A DNA stretch of 64,000 bases, taken from the NCBI RefSeq assembly GCF_004362055.1, contig NZ_SNXB01000003.1, forward strand, positions 372,001-436,000. The letters are read 5' to 3'. The DNA is from Flavobacterium sp. 245 (GTDB taxonomy: Bacteria; Bacteroidota; Bacteroidia; Flavobacteriales; Flavobacteriaceae). Positions 53,071 to 61,282 of the stretch are shown in pieces (positions within the stretch are counted from its first letter, which is position 1; each line of letters begins with the position of its first letter). Both the position numbers and the translations under genes were made by a program. The notes below the pieces were generated by a model that searched no databases, had not been told where the DNA came from, and worked only from the letters and a program-made list of their open reading frames with translations.

Positions 53071-55368
53071 TTAGCCTTTTATTTCAAAACCACTCTCCAA
53101 ACCTTTATCAGAACTTCCTCCAACCATAATTTTAAAAGTTCCTTCTTCAACTAAATATTTCCCTTCGTTATCATAAAAACCAAGTTCTTTATCCGTTAAA
53201 GTAAAAGTTACCGTTTTAGTTTCGCCTTTTTTCAGGTTTACTAATTCGAAGCCTTTTAATTCTTTAATTGGGCGAACGATACTGGCGAACTCATCATGAA
53301 TGTACAATTGTACCACTTCTTTTCCGTCATAATTTCCTGAGTTGGTTATCTCAACAGTAACCTCAACTTTTTCTCCTTTTGCAAAAGAGGTTTTGTTTAT
53401 TTTCAGATTTTTATAATCGAATTTAGTATAACTCAAACCAAATCCAAACGGAAACTGAGGCGTTTTCTCCACATCCATATAATGCGACCAAAACACATTC
53501 TTATCACTATCAATAGGTCTTCCTGTACTGTATTTGTTGTAATAAATTGGAACCTGTCCCACATTTCTAGGAAACGACATTGGCAATTTTCCACTCGGAT
53601 TATAATCCCCGTATAAAACCTGCGCCACAGCATTTCCGGTTTGAGTTCCTAACTGCCAGGCTTCTACAATTGCTGGAACATTTTCAGCTGCCCACGGAAT
53701 ACTCAACGGACGACCATTATTTAAAACCAAAACCACATTCGGATTCACTTTGTAAATTTCCTCTAATAATTCTTGCTGTAAACCTGGCAAATTCAAATCA
53801 GTCCTACTTCTTCCCTCTCCACTTTGGAAACCGTATTCTCCTAAAACCATTACGACAACATCAGCATTTTTTGCAGCCGTTTTTGCAGCCTCAAAACCAC
53901 TTTTATCTGTTGTATTGAAAACCGTTTCAGTTAAAAAAGTTGCTTTTTGTTTTAGTAAATCAACTCCTTTTTCAAAAGTCAGCTGATTGTCTTTGTATTG
54001 CTGCATTCCTTCTAAAACCGAAACCGCAGTATTATCATCTGCTGCAATTCTCCAGCTTCCTAAAGGACTGTTTTTATCGTTTGCCAAAGCACCAATCAAA
54101 GCAATTTTTTGTCCTGATTTTTTTAGCGGAAGCAAATTTTTATCGTTTTTCAGTAAAACAATCGACTTCTTAGCCATGTCTAAGACACCGTCATTATTGG
54201 CTTTGTTTCCAATCGTAGCTTTTTCACGTTTTTCATCACAATATCTGTACGGATCATCAAACAATCCTAATTCAAATTTCACACGAAGAATTCTGCGAAC
54301 GGCATCATCAACCAAAGCTTCTTTTACTTTTCCTGATTTTACTAAATCAACTAGTTTTGCCACATATAAATACGATTCCATATCCATATCAGAACCAGCA
54401 TTTACAGCTTTTGCAGTTGCATCGGCTTCGTCTTTTGCATAACCGTGCGCAATCATTTCGCGAATCGAAGCATAATCCGAAATCACAAAACCATCAAACT
54501 TCCATTTTCCTTTTAAAATATCTCTTTGTAAAAATGCATTTCCAGTCGCTGGAACTCCATTCAAAGTATTAAATGAATTCATAAACGTACGAACTCCGGC
54601 TTCTACAGTCGCTTCAAAAGGAGGCAAAACCGAATTATACAATTTAGAATTGCTGATATCCACAATATTATATTCTAATCCAGCTTCAACATAACCATAA
54701 GCGGCAAAGTGTTTTGCACAGGCCGCAATAGTATTTACTTTAGCTAAATCAGCAACAGTTTCACCTTGAAAACCTTTTACTCTTGCATAGCCTACTTTGC
54801 TTCCTAAATACGGATCTTCTCCCGCGCCTTCCATCACACGTCCCCAACGCGCATCATTTGCAACATCGACATTCGGACCAAAAGTCCAGTTAATTCCAGA
54901 TGCCGAAGCTTCATCCGCAGCAATTGCCGCCGATTTTTTAATCGCTTCTAAATCCCAACTCGCCGCTTCAGCCAACGGAATTGGACTTAATGTTTTATAG
55001 CCATGAATAACATCAAAACCTATAATCAATGGAATTCCCAAACGGGTTTCTTCGACAGCAATTTTCTGCACGGCACGAACTTCTTTAACACCGCGCACCG
55101 TCAGCATTGAACCAACTAGACCTTTTCTTAAATGTTCATATTTTAATTCCGCAGTACCGCCTTTTGGAGCCGGCCCAGTAACATCCCAAAAACCGTTATA
55201 TTGATTCATTTGCCCTACTTTTTCCTCCAAAGTCATCAAAGGCAAAAGCAAATCGATTCTTTGTTCAATAGTTTTGTTTTTATCCAGATACGGCTTTTTT
55301 TGTGCATTCATATTTCCAACAGTAAACAGGGCAAAAACCCCAATCGTTATTATTTTTTTATTTTTCAT
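53071..55368 (-). CDS. GH3 beta-glycosidase
   Basis: A 765-residue periplasmic enzyme with a signal peptide ending MNAQ. Domain order is normal: GH3 barrel (residues about 30-370) with the nucleophile Asp298 in GFVISDYAS, the (alpha/beta)6 sandwich (about 400-620; GEYGFQSGEGRSRTDLNLPG), and a C-terminal fibronectin III-like domain (VEVTVEITNSGNYDGKEVVQLY). GH3 enzymes of this BglX-like type remove terminal beta-glucose, and some beta-mannose. Here it likely trims glucose from glucomannan oligosaccharides. Confidence 0.93.
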   Translation of the reverse strand: MKNKKIITIGVFALFTVGNMNAQKKPYLDKNKTIEQRIDLLLPLMTLEEKVGQMNQYNGFWDVTGPAPKGGTAELKYEHLRKGLVGSMLTVRGVKEVRAVQKIAVEETRLGIPLIIGFDVIHGYKTLSPIPLAEAASWDLEAIKKSAAIAADEASASGINWTFGPNVDVANDARWGRVMEGAGEDPYLGSKVGYARVKGFQGETVADLAKVNTIAACAKHFAAYGYVEAGLEYNIVDISNSKLYNSVLPPFEATVEAGVRTFMNSFNTLNGVPATGNAFLQRDILKGKWKFDGFVISDYASIREMIAHGYAKDEADATAKAVNAGSDMDMESYLYVAKLVDLVKSGKVKEALVDDAVRRILRVKFELGLFDDPYRYCDEKREKATIGNKANNDGVLDMAKKSIVLLKNDKNLLPLKKSGQKIALIGALANDKNSPLGSWRIAADDNTAVSVLEGMQQYKDNQLTFEKGVDLLKQKATFLTETVFNTTDKSGFEAAKTAAKNADVVVMVLGEYGFQSGEGRSRTDLNLPGLQQELLEEIYKVNPNVVLVLNNGRPLSIPWAAENVPAIVEAWQLGTQTGNAVAQVLYGDYNPSGKLPMSFPRNVGQVPIYYNKYSTGRPIDSDKNVFWSHYMDVEKTPQFPFGFGLSYTKFDYKNLKINKTSFAKGEKVEVTVEITNSGNYDGKEVVQLYIHDEFASIVRPIKELKGFELVNLKKGETKTVTFTLTDKELGFYDNEGKYLVEEGTFKIMVGGSSDKGLESGFEIKG

Positions 55369-55383
55369 GGTTAGATAGTGGTT

Positions 55384-55560
55384 TATATTTTGGGCGTGTC
55401 CCTCCGGGTCGGGCTATACGTTTCAAGTCCTCGCACTTCCTTCGTCAGGCTGTGGGCTTTCCACTGCTATCCCTCACGCGAAGCTTGTTAAAAGAACTTT
55501 TTTCGCAATGACAATCTTTGTGGCTTAACTTTACGGGACTTCGACTCCGCTCAGTCTGAC
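55384..55560. repeat. mosaic of dispersed GC-rich repeat phrases
   Basis: Between the GH3 and esterase genes lies GGGCGTGTCCCTCCGGGTCGG and CTGTGGGCTTTCCACTGCTATCC (55391-55480), then a CTTCGACTCCGCTCAGTCTGACA segment (55539-55561). These are GC-rich blocks unlike the local sequence and typical of dispersed repeat phrases in flavobacterial genomes. A pyrimidine-rich tail with ATTTTCTA and GTTCTATTG units follows to about 55650. No gene. Confidence 0.55.
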
Positions 55561-55651
55561 AAAAAAATATGCAAAAAATCTAAAGTCTAAATCTTTGTTC
55601 TTTCTTCTTTACTCTATTTTCTATTTTCTATGTTCTATTGTCTAAAATCTC

Positions 55652-57031
55652 TCACTCCGCAATAAAACAAGAAGCCGGCAAATTCGCCTTATTAAACAAG
55701 TCAGGCTGAATTGTGTTTCCCCAGGCAAATCTCACTTTCGCTGGATTTGGAACTTTCTTGCTTGTCAAAAGCACTTCATTATTTTTTATCGAAGCCTCTG
55801 CAGGAAAGAAATTTCCATCGGCGCCAGCTACTTCAAACTGATTGGATGTTTTATTTTTGAAATACAATCCGTCAGCATAATTGAAAGAAACAGTGATTTT
55901 ATTTTTCTCGATTTTAATGTCTTTAAAAAGTGGTCCGTTAACCAAATTAGAATTGACTTTATACGTTTCGACCAAAGCCAAATTTGCCAAACGAATTCCA
56001 ACCGATTTTTTATTTTTCGGATGAATATCAATCGTATCTGAAATATCTGAAGTTAAAACCATTCCGGTTTTAGGAACTTCAGTCAGAACTTTTCTTTGAG
56101 AATTTCTAACCGTAACATTTGAGAAATTATTACTTCCGGTTTTATATGGTGCGATTTGGACGAAATAAAAAGGGAATTCGTCCTGCCAGGCTTTTCTCCA
56201 AGAAGAGATTAAAGCTGATAATGTTTTGTCGTAAACCAAAGAACCCACGTTTGATTCACCTTGATACCAAAGTGTTCCCGCAATTTTAAATCCAACAAAA
56301 GGATAAATCATGGCGTTGTAGGCACGTCCGGGTTGTCTTGGTCCGTATTCTTGTTCGTTTAATTTTTTGGCATTTTCTAATAAAAGAGGATCATTCTGAA
56401 CAACTTCTTCTGGCATCCAAATTTCCGCCGGAGTTCCTCCCCAATTCGAAGAAATTAATCCGATTGGGACATTTTTTAAATCTTCGCGTAAGCGTTTGGC
56501 AAAAAAATAGCCAATAGCGCTGAAGTATTTCATGGTTTCCGGAGTCGACTCGGTCCAGTTCCCTAAAAGATTATTTTGAGGTGTCGTTGCTGTTAATTTC
56601 GGAACGGTAAAAAAACGAATGTTTGGATTCGTCGCGTTTTTCATTTCTTCTTCGCCGTTGTCAATTCCCCAGCTTGCCGACATTTCCATGTTGGATTGTC
56701 CGGCGCAAACCCAAACTTCTCCAATTAAAATGTTTTTTAGAATAACTTCATTGTATCCTTTTATAGAAATCGTGTAAGGCCCGCCCGCTTCAGGCGTTTT
56801 GATGTGAAGTTCCCATTGCGCCTGATTATTGGCAACGACTTTATATTCCAGATTATTCCAGCTAGAAACCAATTTAATTTCTTCCTTTGGATTAGCCCAA
56901 CCCCAAATTTTCACTTCAGAATTGCGTTGCAAAACCATATTGTCGCCAAAAATATTCGGAAGGGAAACGTTTGCCATCATAGTACTGGAAATCATCAGAA
57001 AGAAAACAAACTTAAATATATTATTTTTCAT
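55652..57031 (-). CDS. sialate O-acetylesterase-like carbohydrate esterase
   Basis: A 459-residue secreted esterase with a signal peptide ending MMAN. The SGNH-type nucleophile is Ser113 in VCAGQSNMEMS, and GTLWYQGESN carries the next conserved block. The family removes O-acetyl groups from sugars. In this locus the likely substrate is acetylated mannan. Its ATG overlaps the last 11 bases of the CE2 gene upstream, so the two are translated from one mRNA. Confidence 0.9.
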   Translation of the reverse strand: MKNNIFKFVFFLMISSTMMANVSLPNIFGDNMVLQRNSEVKIWGWANPKEEIKLVSSWNNLEYKVVANNQAQWELHIKTPEAGGPYTISIKGYNEVILKNILIGEVWVCAGQSNMEMSASWGIDNGEEEMKNATNPNIRFFTVPKLTATTPQNNLLGNWTESTPETMKYFSAIGYFFAKRLREDLKNVPIGLISSNWGGTPAEIWMPEEVVQNDPLLLENAKKLNEQEYGPRQPGRAYNAMIYPFVGFKIAGTLWYQGESNVGSLVYDKTLSALISSWRKAWQDEFPFYFVQIAPYKTGSNNFSNVTVRNSQRKVLTEVPKTGMVLTSDISDTIDIHPKNKKSVGIRLANLALVETYKVNSNLVNGPLFKDIKIEKNKITVSFNYADGLYFKNKTSNQFEVAGADGNFFPAEASIKNNEVLLTSKKVPNPAKVRFAWGNTIQPDLFNKANLPASCFIAE

Positions 57032-58115
57032 TTAACAGCTTTTTTAAAAACGGAGCATATTGACCAGCCATTACTTTTTGATCTGCAACGTCAGGATGGC
57101 CTAAACACCCATTTGATTTCATTGGTTTGAATTTGAAAATCAAAATTGTTTTGTGTTCTTTATCATTCGCAAAAGCATTTTTAACTTTATTCAGACAATC
57201 TTCAAAAACAATAGCTTTTTCTCCGTTAACCATCGGACTGTTTGTAATTACAATTTGTGCTTTCGGATTATGAACGTAAAGCATTTTTATAAAATTGATG
57301 TAATTCGAAACATACTTATCGGCATTAAACGGGAGACGTTCTTTCTTTCCGTCACCGCCAGAAAAATCATTTGTTCCTAAAGCAATACTGATAATATTTG
57401 GCTGAAAAGCAAAATCATATTTAGGTTTTGAATTGTCTTTGGTCAAATATAAATTCTGATAAACCTCTGGCATTATGGCTTCGTCTTTGTTTTCATCATT
57501 CCAGTTTCGATACATTCCGATTCCGGAAACAGAGCTAGTCAAATAATCGACATCAATTGCTCTTGAAAGTGTTGGCCCATAAGCATAGTATCCGTTATGA
57601 TGATCCATATATTCTCCTTTGTCACAGTCAACAGAATCACTTGCTGCGGCACAGGTAATAGAATCACCAATAAATTCGATTTTCTTTTTCTTTTTTGATG
57701 AAATTGAAGTCAGTTTTGCAGTTGTTCCAGCAAACAAAATACCGCCAGTACGTGCTTCCGTATTTTTATAAATTTCGAGACGATGCTCTTTTCTATTTGA
57801 AGTTGCTTTTATTGGAAAAGATTGTAGTGCGCCTTTTTCAATTTTAATTTTCCCAAGATATTTCCCATCTAAAACTAAAGCAACATAATTATGGTGTTCA
57901 TAAGAATCAACACTTTGAAGCGAAATCGAACATTCATTTCCGCTAAAATTAAAAGAAACCGAAGAAGCAGTTCCAATTAAAATTACATTATCATTTTGAA
58001 GTTTTTCAACCCTTCCTTCATATAAAAATGTTTTATTCTGATTTTGGGTTTGTGAAACAGAAGCAGTTGCAATCAGCAAAAACAAAATTAAAAACGGTAA
58101 TTTTTTCAGAAACAT
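57021..58115 (-). CDS. CE2-type SGNH acetyl esterase
   Basis: A 364-residue secreted enzyme with a signal peptide ending TASVSQ. An N-terminal jelly-roll domain (residues about 30-140; LYEGRV, GNECSISLQ, HHNYVALVLDGKY) precedes an SGNH hydrolase domain with nucleophile Ser152 in FIGDSITC, a GTNDFSGG block, and the catalytic Asp-His pair near GHPDVADQ. The two-domain order is that of carbohydrate esterase family 2, which deacetylates mannan and xylan. It overlaps the other esterase gene by 11 bp. A TATATTTG -7 box lies upstream at 58146-58153. Confidence 0.9.
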   Translation of the reverse strand: MFLKKLPFLILFLLIATASVSQTQNQNKTFLYEGRVEKLQNDNVILIGTASSVSFNFSGNECSISLQSVDSYEHHNYVALVLDGKYLGKIKIEKGALQSFPIKATSNRKEHRLEIYKNTEARTGGILFAGTTAKLTSISSKKKKKIEFIGDSITCAAASDSVDCDKGEYMDHHNGYYAYGPTLSRAIDVDYLTSSVSGIGMYRNWNDENKDEAIMPEVYQNLYLTKDNSKPKYDFAFQPNIISIALGTNDFSGGDGKKERLPFNADKYVSNYINFIKMLYVHNPKAQIVITNSPMVNGEKAIVFEDCLNKVKNAFANDKEHKTILIFKFKPMKSNGCLGHPDVADQKVMAGQYAPFLKKLLNEK

Positions 58116-58145
58116 AAGTTATTTGTTAAAATATAAATAGATTCA

Positions 58146-58153
58146 CAAATATA
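58146..58153 (-). promoter_or_regulatory. -7 box of the esterase operon
   Basis: Minus-strand TATATTTG matches TAnnTTTG and lies 30 bases before the CE2 ATG. Confidence 0.55.
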
Positions 58154-58322
58154 TCTGAAATATGGCAGACAGAAAGATACTAAAACATCAAAATGCAATA
58201 AAAAAACACCAAGGAAATACATCAACTTTCAAATTCTAACTGCAAAATCTTACAAAATAAAAAGTTTTTTCTTTGAATTTCAAAAACAACGGTCTACTTT
58301 TATGGATTAAACTTTAGTAAAA

Positions 58323-58826
58323 ATGAAATTTTATCCCTTTATTCTTTTGCTGTCGCTTCTTTTATTCTCTTCTTTTATTACAAAAGAGGAAGATACACCA
58401 AAACGGTTTGATAAAACTCAGAATGAAATTGATCGAGATTCAATTGTTGATTATGCTAAAAAATATTTAGGAACGCCTTATTTATATGCGGGCAATGATC
58501 CAAAAAAAGGTTTTGACTGCTCCGGTTTTGTGAGTTATGTCTTCAAAAACTATGGCGTTACTTTACCCAGAAGCTCCGGCGAGTATAAAAATATTGGCAC
58601 CAAATTAAACCCCGACGAATTTAAAGTGGGAGATATTTTGGTTTTTTATGGATACAAAGACAAAACAATCATAGGTCATCTTGGTATTATTTGTGAGGCT
58701 AATGGTATGAAGTCGAAATTTATTCATGCTTCCTCTGGAAAAGTAAACAGTGTTACTATTACTTCTCTAGATACAGAACATTATACTAATCGTTTTTATA
58801 AGTGTATTGATGTTTTGAGTAAATAA
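58323..58826 (+). CDS. NlpC/P60 (C40) peptidoglycan endopeptidase
   Basis: A 167-residue secreted enzyme with a signal peptide of about 20 residues. The catalytic triad is Cys66 in FDCSGFVSYVF, His119 in GHLGII and His135 in FIHASS. The LPRSSGEYKNIG segment is the conserved helix after the nucleophile. It cuts stem peptides of peptidoglycan in the periplasm. It is convergent with the L,D-transpeptidase gene. Confidence 0.93.
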   Translation: MKFYPFILLLSLLLFSSFITKEEDTPKRFDKTQNEIDRDSIVDYAKKYLGTPYLYAGNDPKKGFDCSGFVSYVFKNYGVTLPRSSGEYKNIGTKLNPDEFKVGDILVFYGYKDKTIIGHLGIICEANGMKSKFIHASSGKVNSVTITSLDTEHYTNRFYKCIDVLSK

Positions 58827-58835
58827 GTTTTTTTC

Positions 58836-58936
58836 GCCACAGCTCGAGCGCTAGCGAACTGGCGAAGCAATTACACGAATTTTCACGAATTTTGATTGAA
58901 AAATAATTAGTGGAAATTCGTGTAATTCGTGGCAAA
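58836..58936. repeat. inverted repeat of the GCCACGAATT family with an inserted phrase in one arm
   Basis: Right arm 58910-58933 pairs with left segments GCCAC (58836-58840) and AATTACACGAATTTTCAC (58869-58886). The left arm is interrupted by 28 GC-rich bases (58841-58868, CTCGAGCGCTAGCGAAC within) against one base in the right arm. It is related to 8695-8762. Confidence 0.8.
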
Positions 58937-58942
58937 CCCTTT

Positions 58943-60523
58943 TTATTCCTCCGTCAATAATTTTAGAAGACTTTCATCTCTTTGATAAATATCTTTATAG
59001 AAATTTAACTCGCCTTTTCTATCTACCCAAGCAGTAAAATAGCCAATATAAACAGGAACTTTCTTTTTTAAGCTTACCCAATTTTCTTTTCCGGCATGCA
59101 TTGCTTTGTCAATTTTTTCCGGTGTCCATCTTGGATCTTGTTTTAAAAGTTCAATCGCTAATTCTCTTGGTTTTTCAACACGTACGCAACCATGACTGAA
59201 GGCTCGGCTTTCTCTTCCAAATAAACTTTTAGAAGGTGTATCATGCAAATAAATATTACTTGAATTTGGAAACAAAAACTTCACTAATCCAAGCGAATTG
59301 TTTTTTCCAGGCAACTGACGAACAGCGCCATTATTCCATTCCAGATTTTTCTGTGCCAAATAATTTTTGTTTTTGGCCATTCCGGGTTTGATTTCTTTAT
59401 TGATAATACTTGTGGGAACATTCCAATACGGACTAAAAACAATATTATTCATCATACCGCTAAAAATAACGGTTTTGGTCATCGCTTTTCCAACCACAAC
59501 TGGCGATATAAAAGCAATTTCATGATCACGAATCAAGTACAATTTAAACTCCGGAATATTGACTTCGATGTATTCTTGTCCTTTTTCCAATTTAGGATCA
59601 ATCCATCTGCAACGCTCCATATTGACGATAATCGTTTTGATTCGGTCTGAAACTGGAATATTCAGTTCATCAATATGTTCTTTTAATATTATATTTTTTG
59701 GAAGCAATCCGTGATGTATTTCATAGCTTTTAATTGCCTTAATCAAAGTCGTATCACATATATTGCTTTTTGTGTTTTCTTTAAGATCGCCCGTAATAAA
59801 AAGTCTTTCTCTAATTTGTCCTATGGCGTCAACAGAATCTCCAACTTTAAAACTTTTAAAACCTTCCTCAACTTCAACATTTTTCCATCCGCCTTTTTTT
59901 TCAATTTCTCTATATTGATGAAGCGCATCGCGAAGCTTGTAATATTGACTGAACATTTTGCTCTTTTTGTCATCGCTTATCGTAGCTTTTTCATAAATAG
60001 AATCTGAAAAAACTTTATAATCAAGTTTTTTTCTAGGCAAAAGCCATTCTAATTTTGTTACTGTTTTTTCATCGGCACCAGAAATTTTCTGCACATAGTA
60101 AAAATACAGGTTTGAAATCATCAAATCGGTATCAATTTTTGACAATTTGTTGTCTGCAATATTATCAAAAACAGCATTTATGTTTTCGTTGTAAGGAAAA
60201 TTAGCACTCAAACCTTCTGCTTCCAATCCTCTGTATTTATTGAATAAAGTATTTCCAAATTCGACAACACCTTTGTTGTCCAACCATAATTGAGTCGATT
60301 TTTTTTCTTTGTATAAAGCCAAAACCTCACTTTGAAATTTAACCAACTTTGGGTAGGCTTCATAAAATTTAGAAACTTCAACACTGTCAATATGAAGTTT
60401 TAATTCCGGCACCACTTTTTCTGAAGTCTTTTTTAAGCCTTCCTCTTTTTTTTCTGGTTTTGAATTACATGAAAAAACTAAAAACAGAATAATAACAACG
60501 ACAGGCGAATAGAAAATTTTCAT
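58943..60523 (-). CDS. L,D-transpeptidase of the YcbB/LdtD type, lipoprotein
   Basis: A 526-residue envelope protein with Cys19 in LVFSCNSKPE as lipidation site. The N-terminal half is the YcbB-type scaffold. A PG-binding-like helix (YEIHHGLLP) precedes the YkuD domain (about residues 310-490), which shows YIEVNIPEFKLYLIRD, SPVVVGKAMTKT and the catalytic Cys446 in SHGCVRVEKP. The FSPYWNVPTSI and KPGMAKN segments fit the capping loop of this subgroup. It makes 3-3 cross-links in peptidoglycan or attaches proteins to it. Confidence 0.93.
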   Translation of the reverse strand: MKIFYSPVVVIILFLVFSCNSKPEKKEEGLKKTSEKVVPELKLHIDSVEVSKFYEAYPKLVKFQSEVLALYKEKKSTQLWLDNKGVVEFGNTLFNKYRGLEAEGLSANFPYNENINAVFDNIADNKLSKIDTDLMISNLYFYYVQKISGADEKTVTKLEWLLPRKKLDYKVFSDSIYEKATISDDKKSKMFSQYYKLRDALHQYREIEKKGGWKNVEVEEGFKSFKVGDSVDAIGQIRERLFITGDLKENTKSNICDTTLIKAIKSYEIHHGLLPKNIILKEHIDELNIPVSDRIKTIIVNMERCRWIDPKLEKGQEYIEVNIPEFKLYLIRDHEIAFISPVVVGKAMTKTVIFSGMMNNIVFSPYWNVPTSIINKEIKPGMAKNKNYLAQKNLEWNNGAVRQLPGKNNSLGLVKFLFPNSSNIYLHDTPSKSLFGRESRAFSHGCVRVEKPRELAIELLKQDPRWTPEKIDKAMHAGKENWVSLKKKVPVYIGYFTAWVDRKGELNFYKDIYQRDESLLKLLTEE

Positions 60524-60644
60524 AATAATATTTTTAATAAAAATAAAAAAGATTTAATGAAAACAAAGTCCTTTTCTAGAAAAATAATAGAGACTTTACA
60601 AAGCAAAATTTCACTACAAATCAACTCTAAAAAAGGCACAAAAA

Positions 60645-60673
60645 AGTCCCAAATACTCTACCTATTTGGGACT
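60645..60673 (-). terminator. rho-independent terminator of the DUF1573 gene
   Basis: AGTCCCAAATA at 60645-60655 pairs with TATTTGGGACT at 60663-60673. The minus-strand side continues with a T-run. Confidence 0.85.
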
Positions 60674-60702
60674 CGCGATATAACCAACCTATTAAAATTC
60701 TA

Positions 60703-61116
60703 TTAGATTACTGTTCCTTTTAAAGTAAGTACTTTAGGAGTAGTTTCGGCACTTGTCGTAACAGTTACTGTTTTTGTAAAAGTACCTTTGTTTGCTGCAT
60801 TATAAGTTGCTGTAACTTTAGCAGTTTTCCCTGGCTGAATTGGTTCTTTTGTGTAATCTGTTGCTGTACAGCCACAAGACCCTTGAACATTTGTAATTAC
60901 AACAGCTGTTTTTCCAGTGTTTTTAAATTCATAAACTATAGCTTTTGGAGTTCCCTGCGGAATTTCACCAACATCTATAGTTTCTGCTTTCCAAACAACT
61001 GTTGAAGCTGTCGCTGATTCTTTTGTTTCAGAAACCAAAGATTTTACAGGAGCAACTGCAGAGAAAGACATTAAGCCTAATGCCAAAGCTAACATGGAGA
61101 TTTTGATCATTTTCAT
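60703..61116 (-). CDS. DUF1573 domain protein
   Basis: From the ATG at 61114-61116 the protein has 137 residues, starting with a signal peptide (MLALALGLMSFSAVA). An upstream start at 61203 would lie beyond the promoter box TACTTTTG (61159-61166) and is rejected. The DUF1573 beta-sandwich shows DVGEIPQGTPKAIVYEFKNTG and the QGSCGCTATDY motif. It is a small periplasmic or secreted protein of unknown function, common in Bacteroidota. It lies on the other strand from the two-component pair. Confidence 0.88.
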   Translation of the reverse strand: MKMIKISMLALALGLMSFSAVAPVKSLVSETKESATASTVVWKAETIDVGEIPQGTPKAIVYEFKNTGKTAVVITNVQGSCGCTATDYTKEPIQPGKTAKVTATYNAANKGTFTKTVTVTTSAETTPKVLTLKGTVI

Positions 61117-61158
61117 AGTTAAATATTTTAATTGGTTTATAATTCTAAATTTGTATTC

Positions 61159-61166
61159 CAAAAGTA
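61159..61166 (-). promoter_or_regulatory. -7 box of the DUF1573 gene
   Basis: Minus-strand TACTTTTG matches TAnnTTTG, 42 bases before the ATG at 61116. Confidence 0.6.
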
Positions 61167-61282
61167 TTTCAGATAAATTCAAATCGCTGTTAACCGCTTT
61201 CAAATCTTTGTTAATGACTTGTTAACTGCTGTTTTTAAGCATAAATTTCATTAATATTACATTTTTAAAAAGACATTTTCCC

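Noticed and set aside
53580..55000. Several plus-strand open frames opposite the GH3 gene
   Set aside because: They are antisense shadows of a strongly conserved coding region.
61117..61203. Upstream start for the DUF1573 gene
   Set aside because: It lies beyond the promoter box and disrupts the signal peptide.
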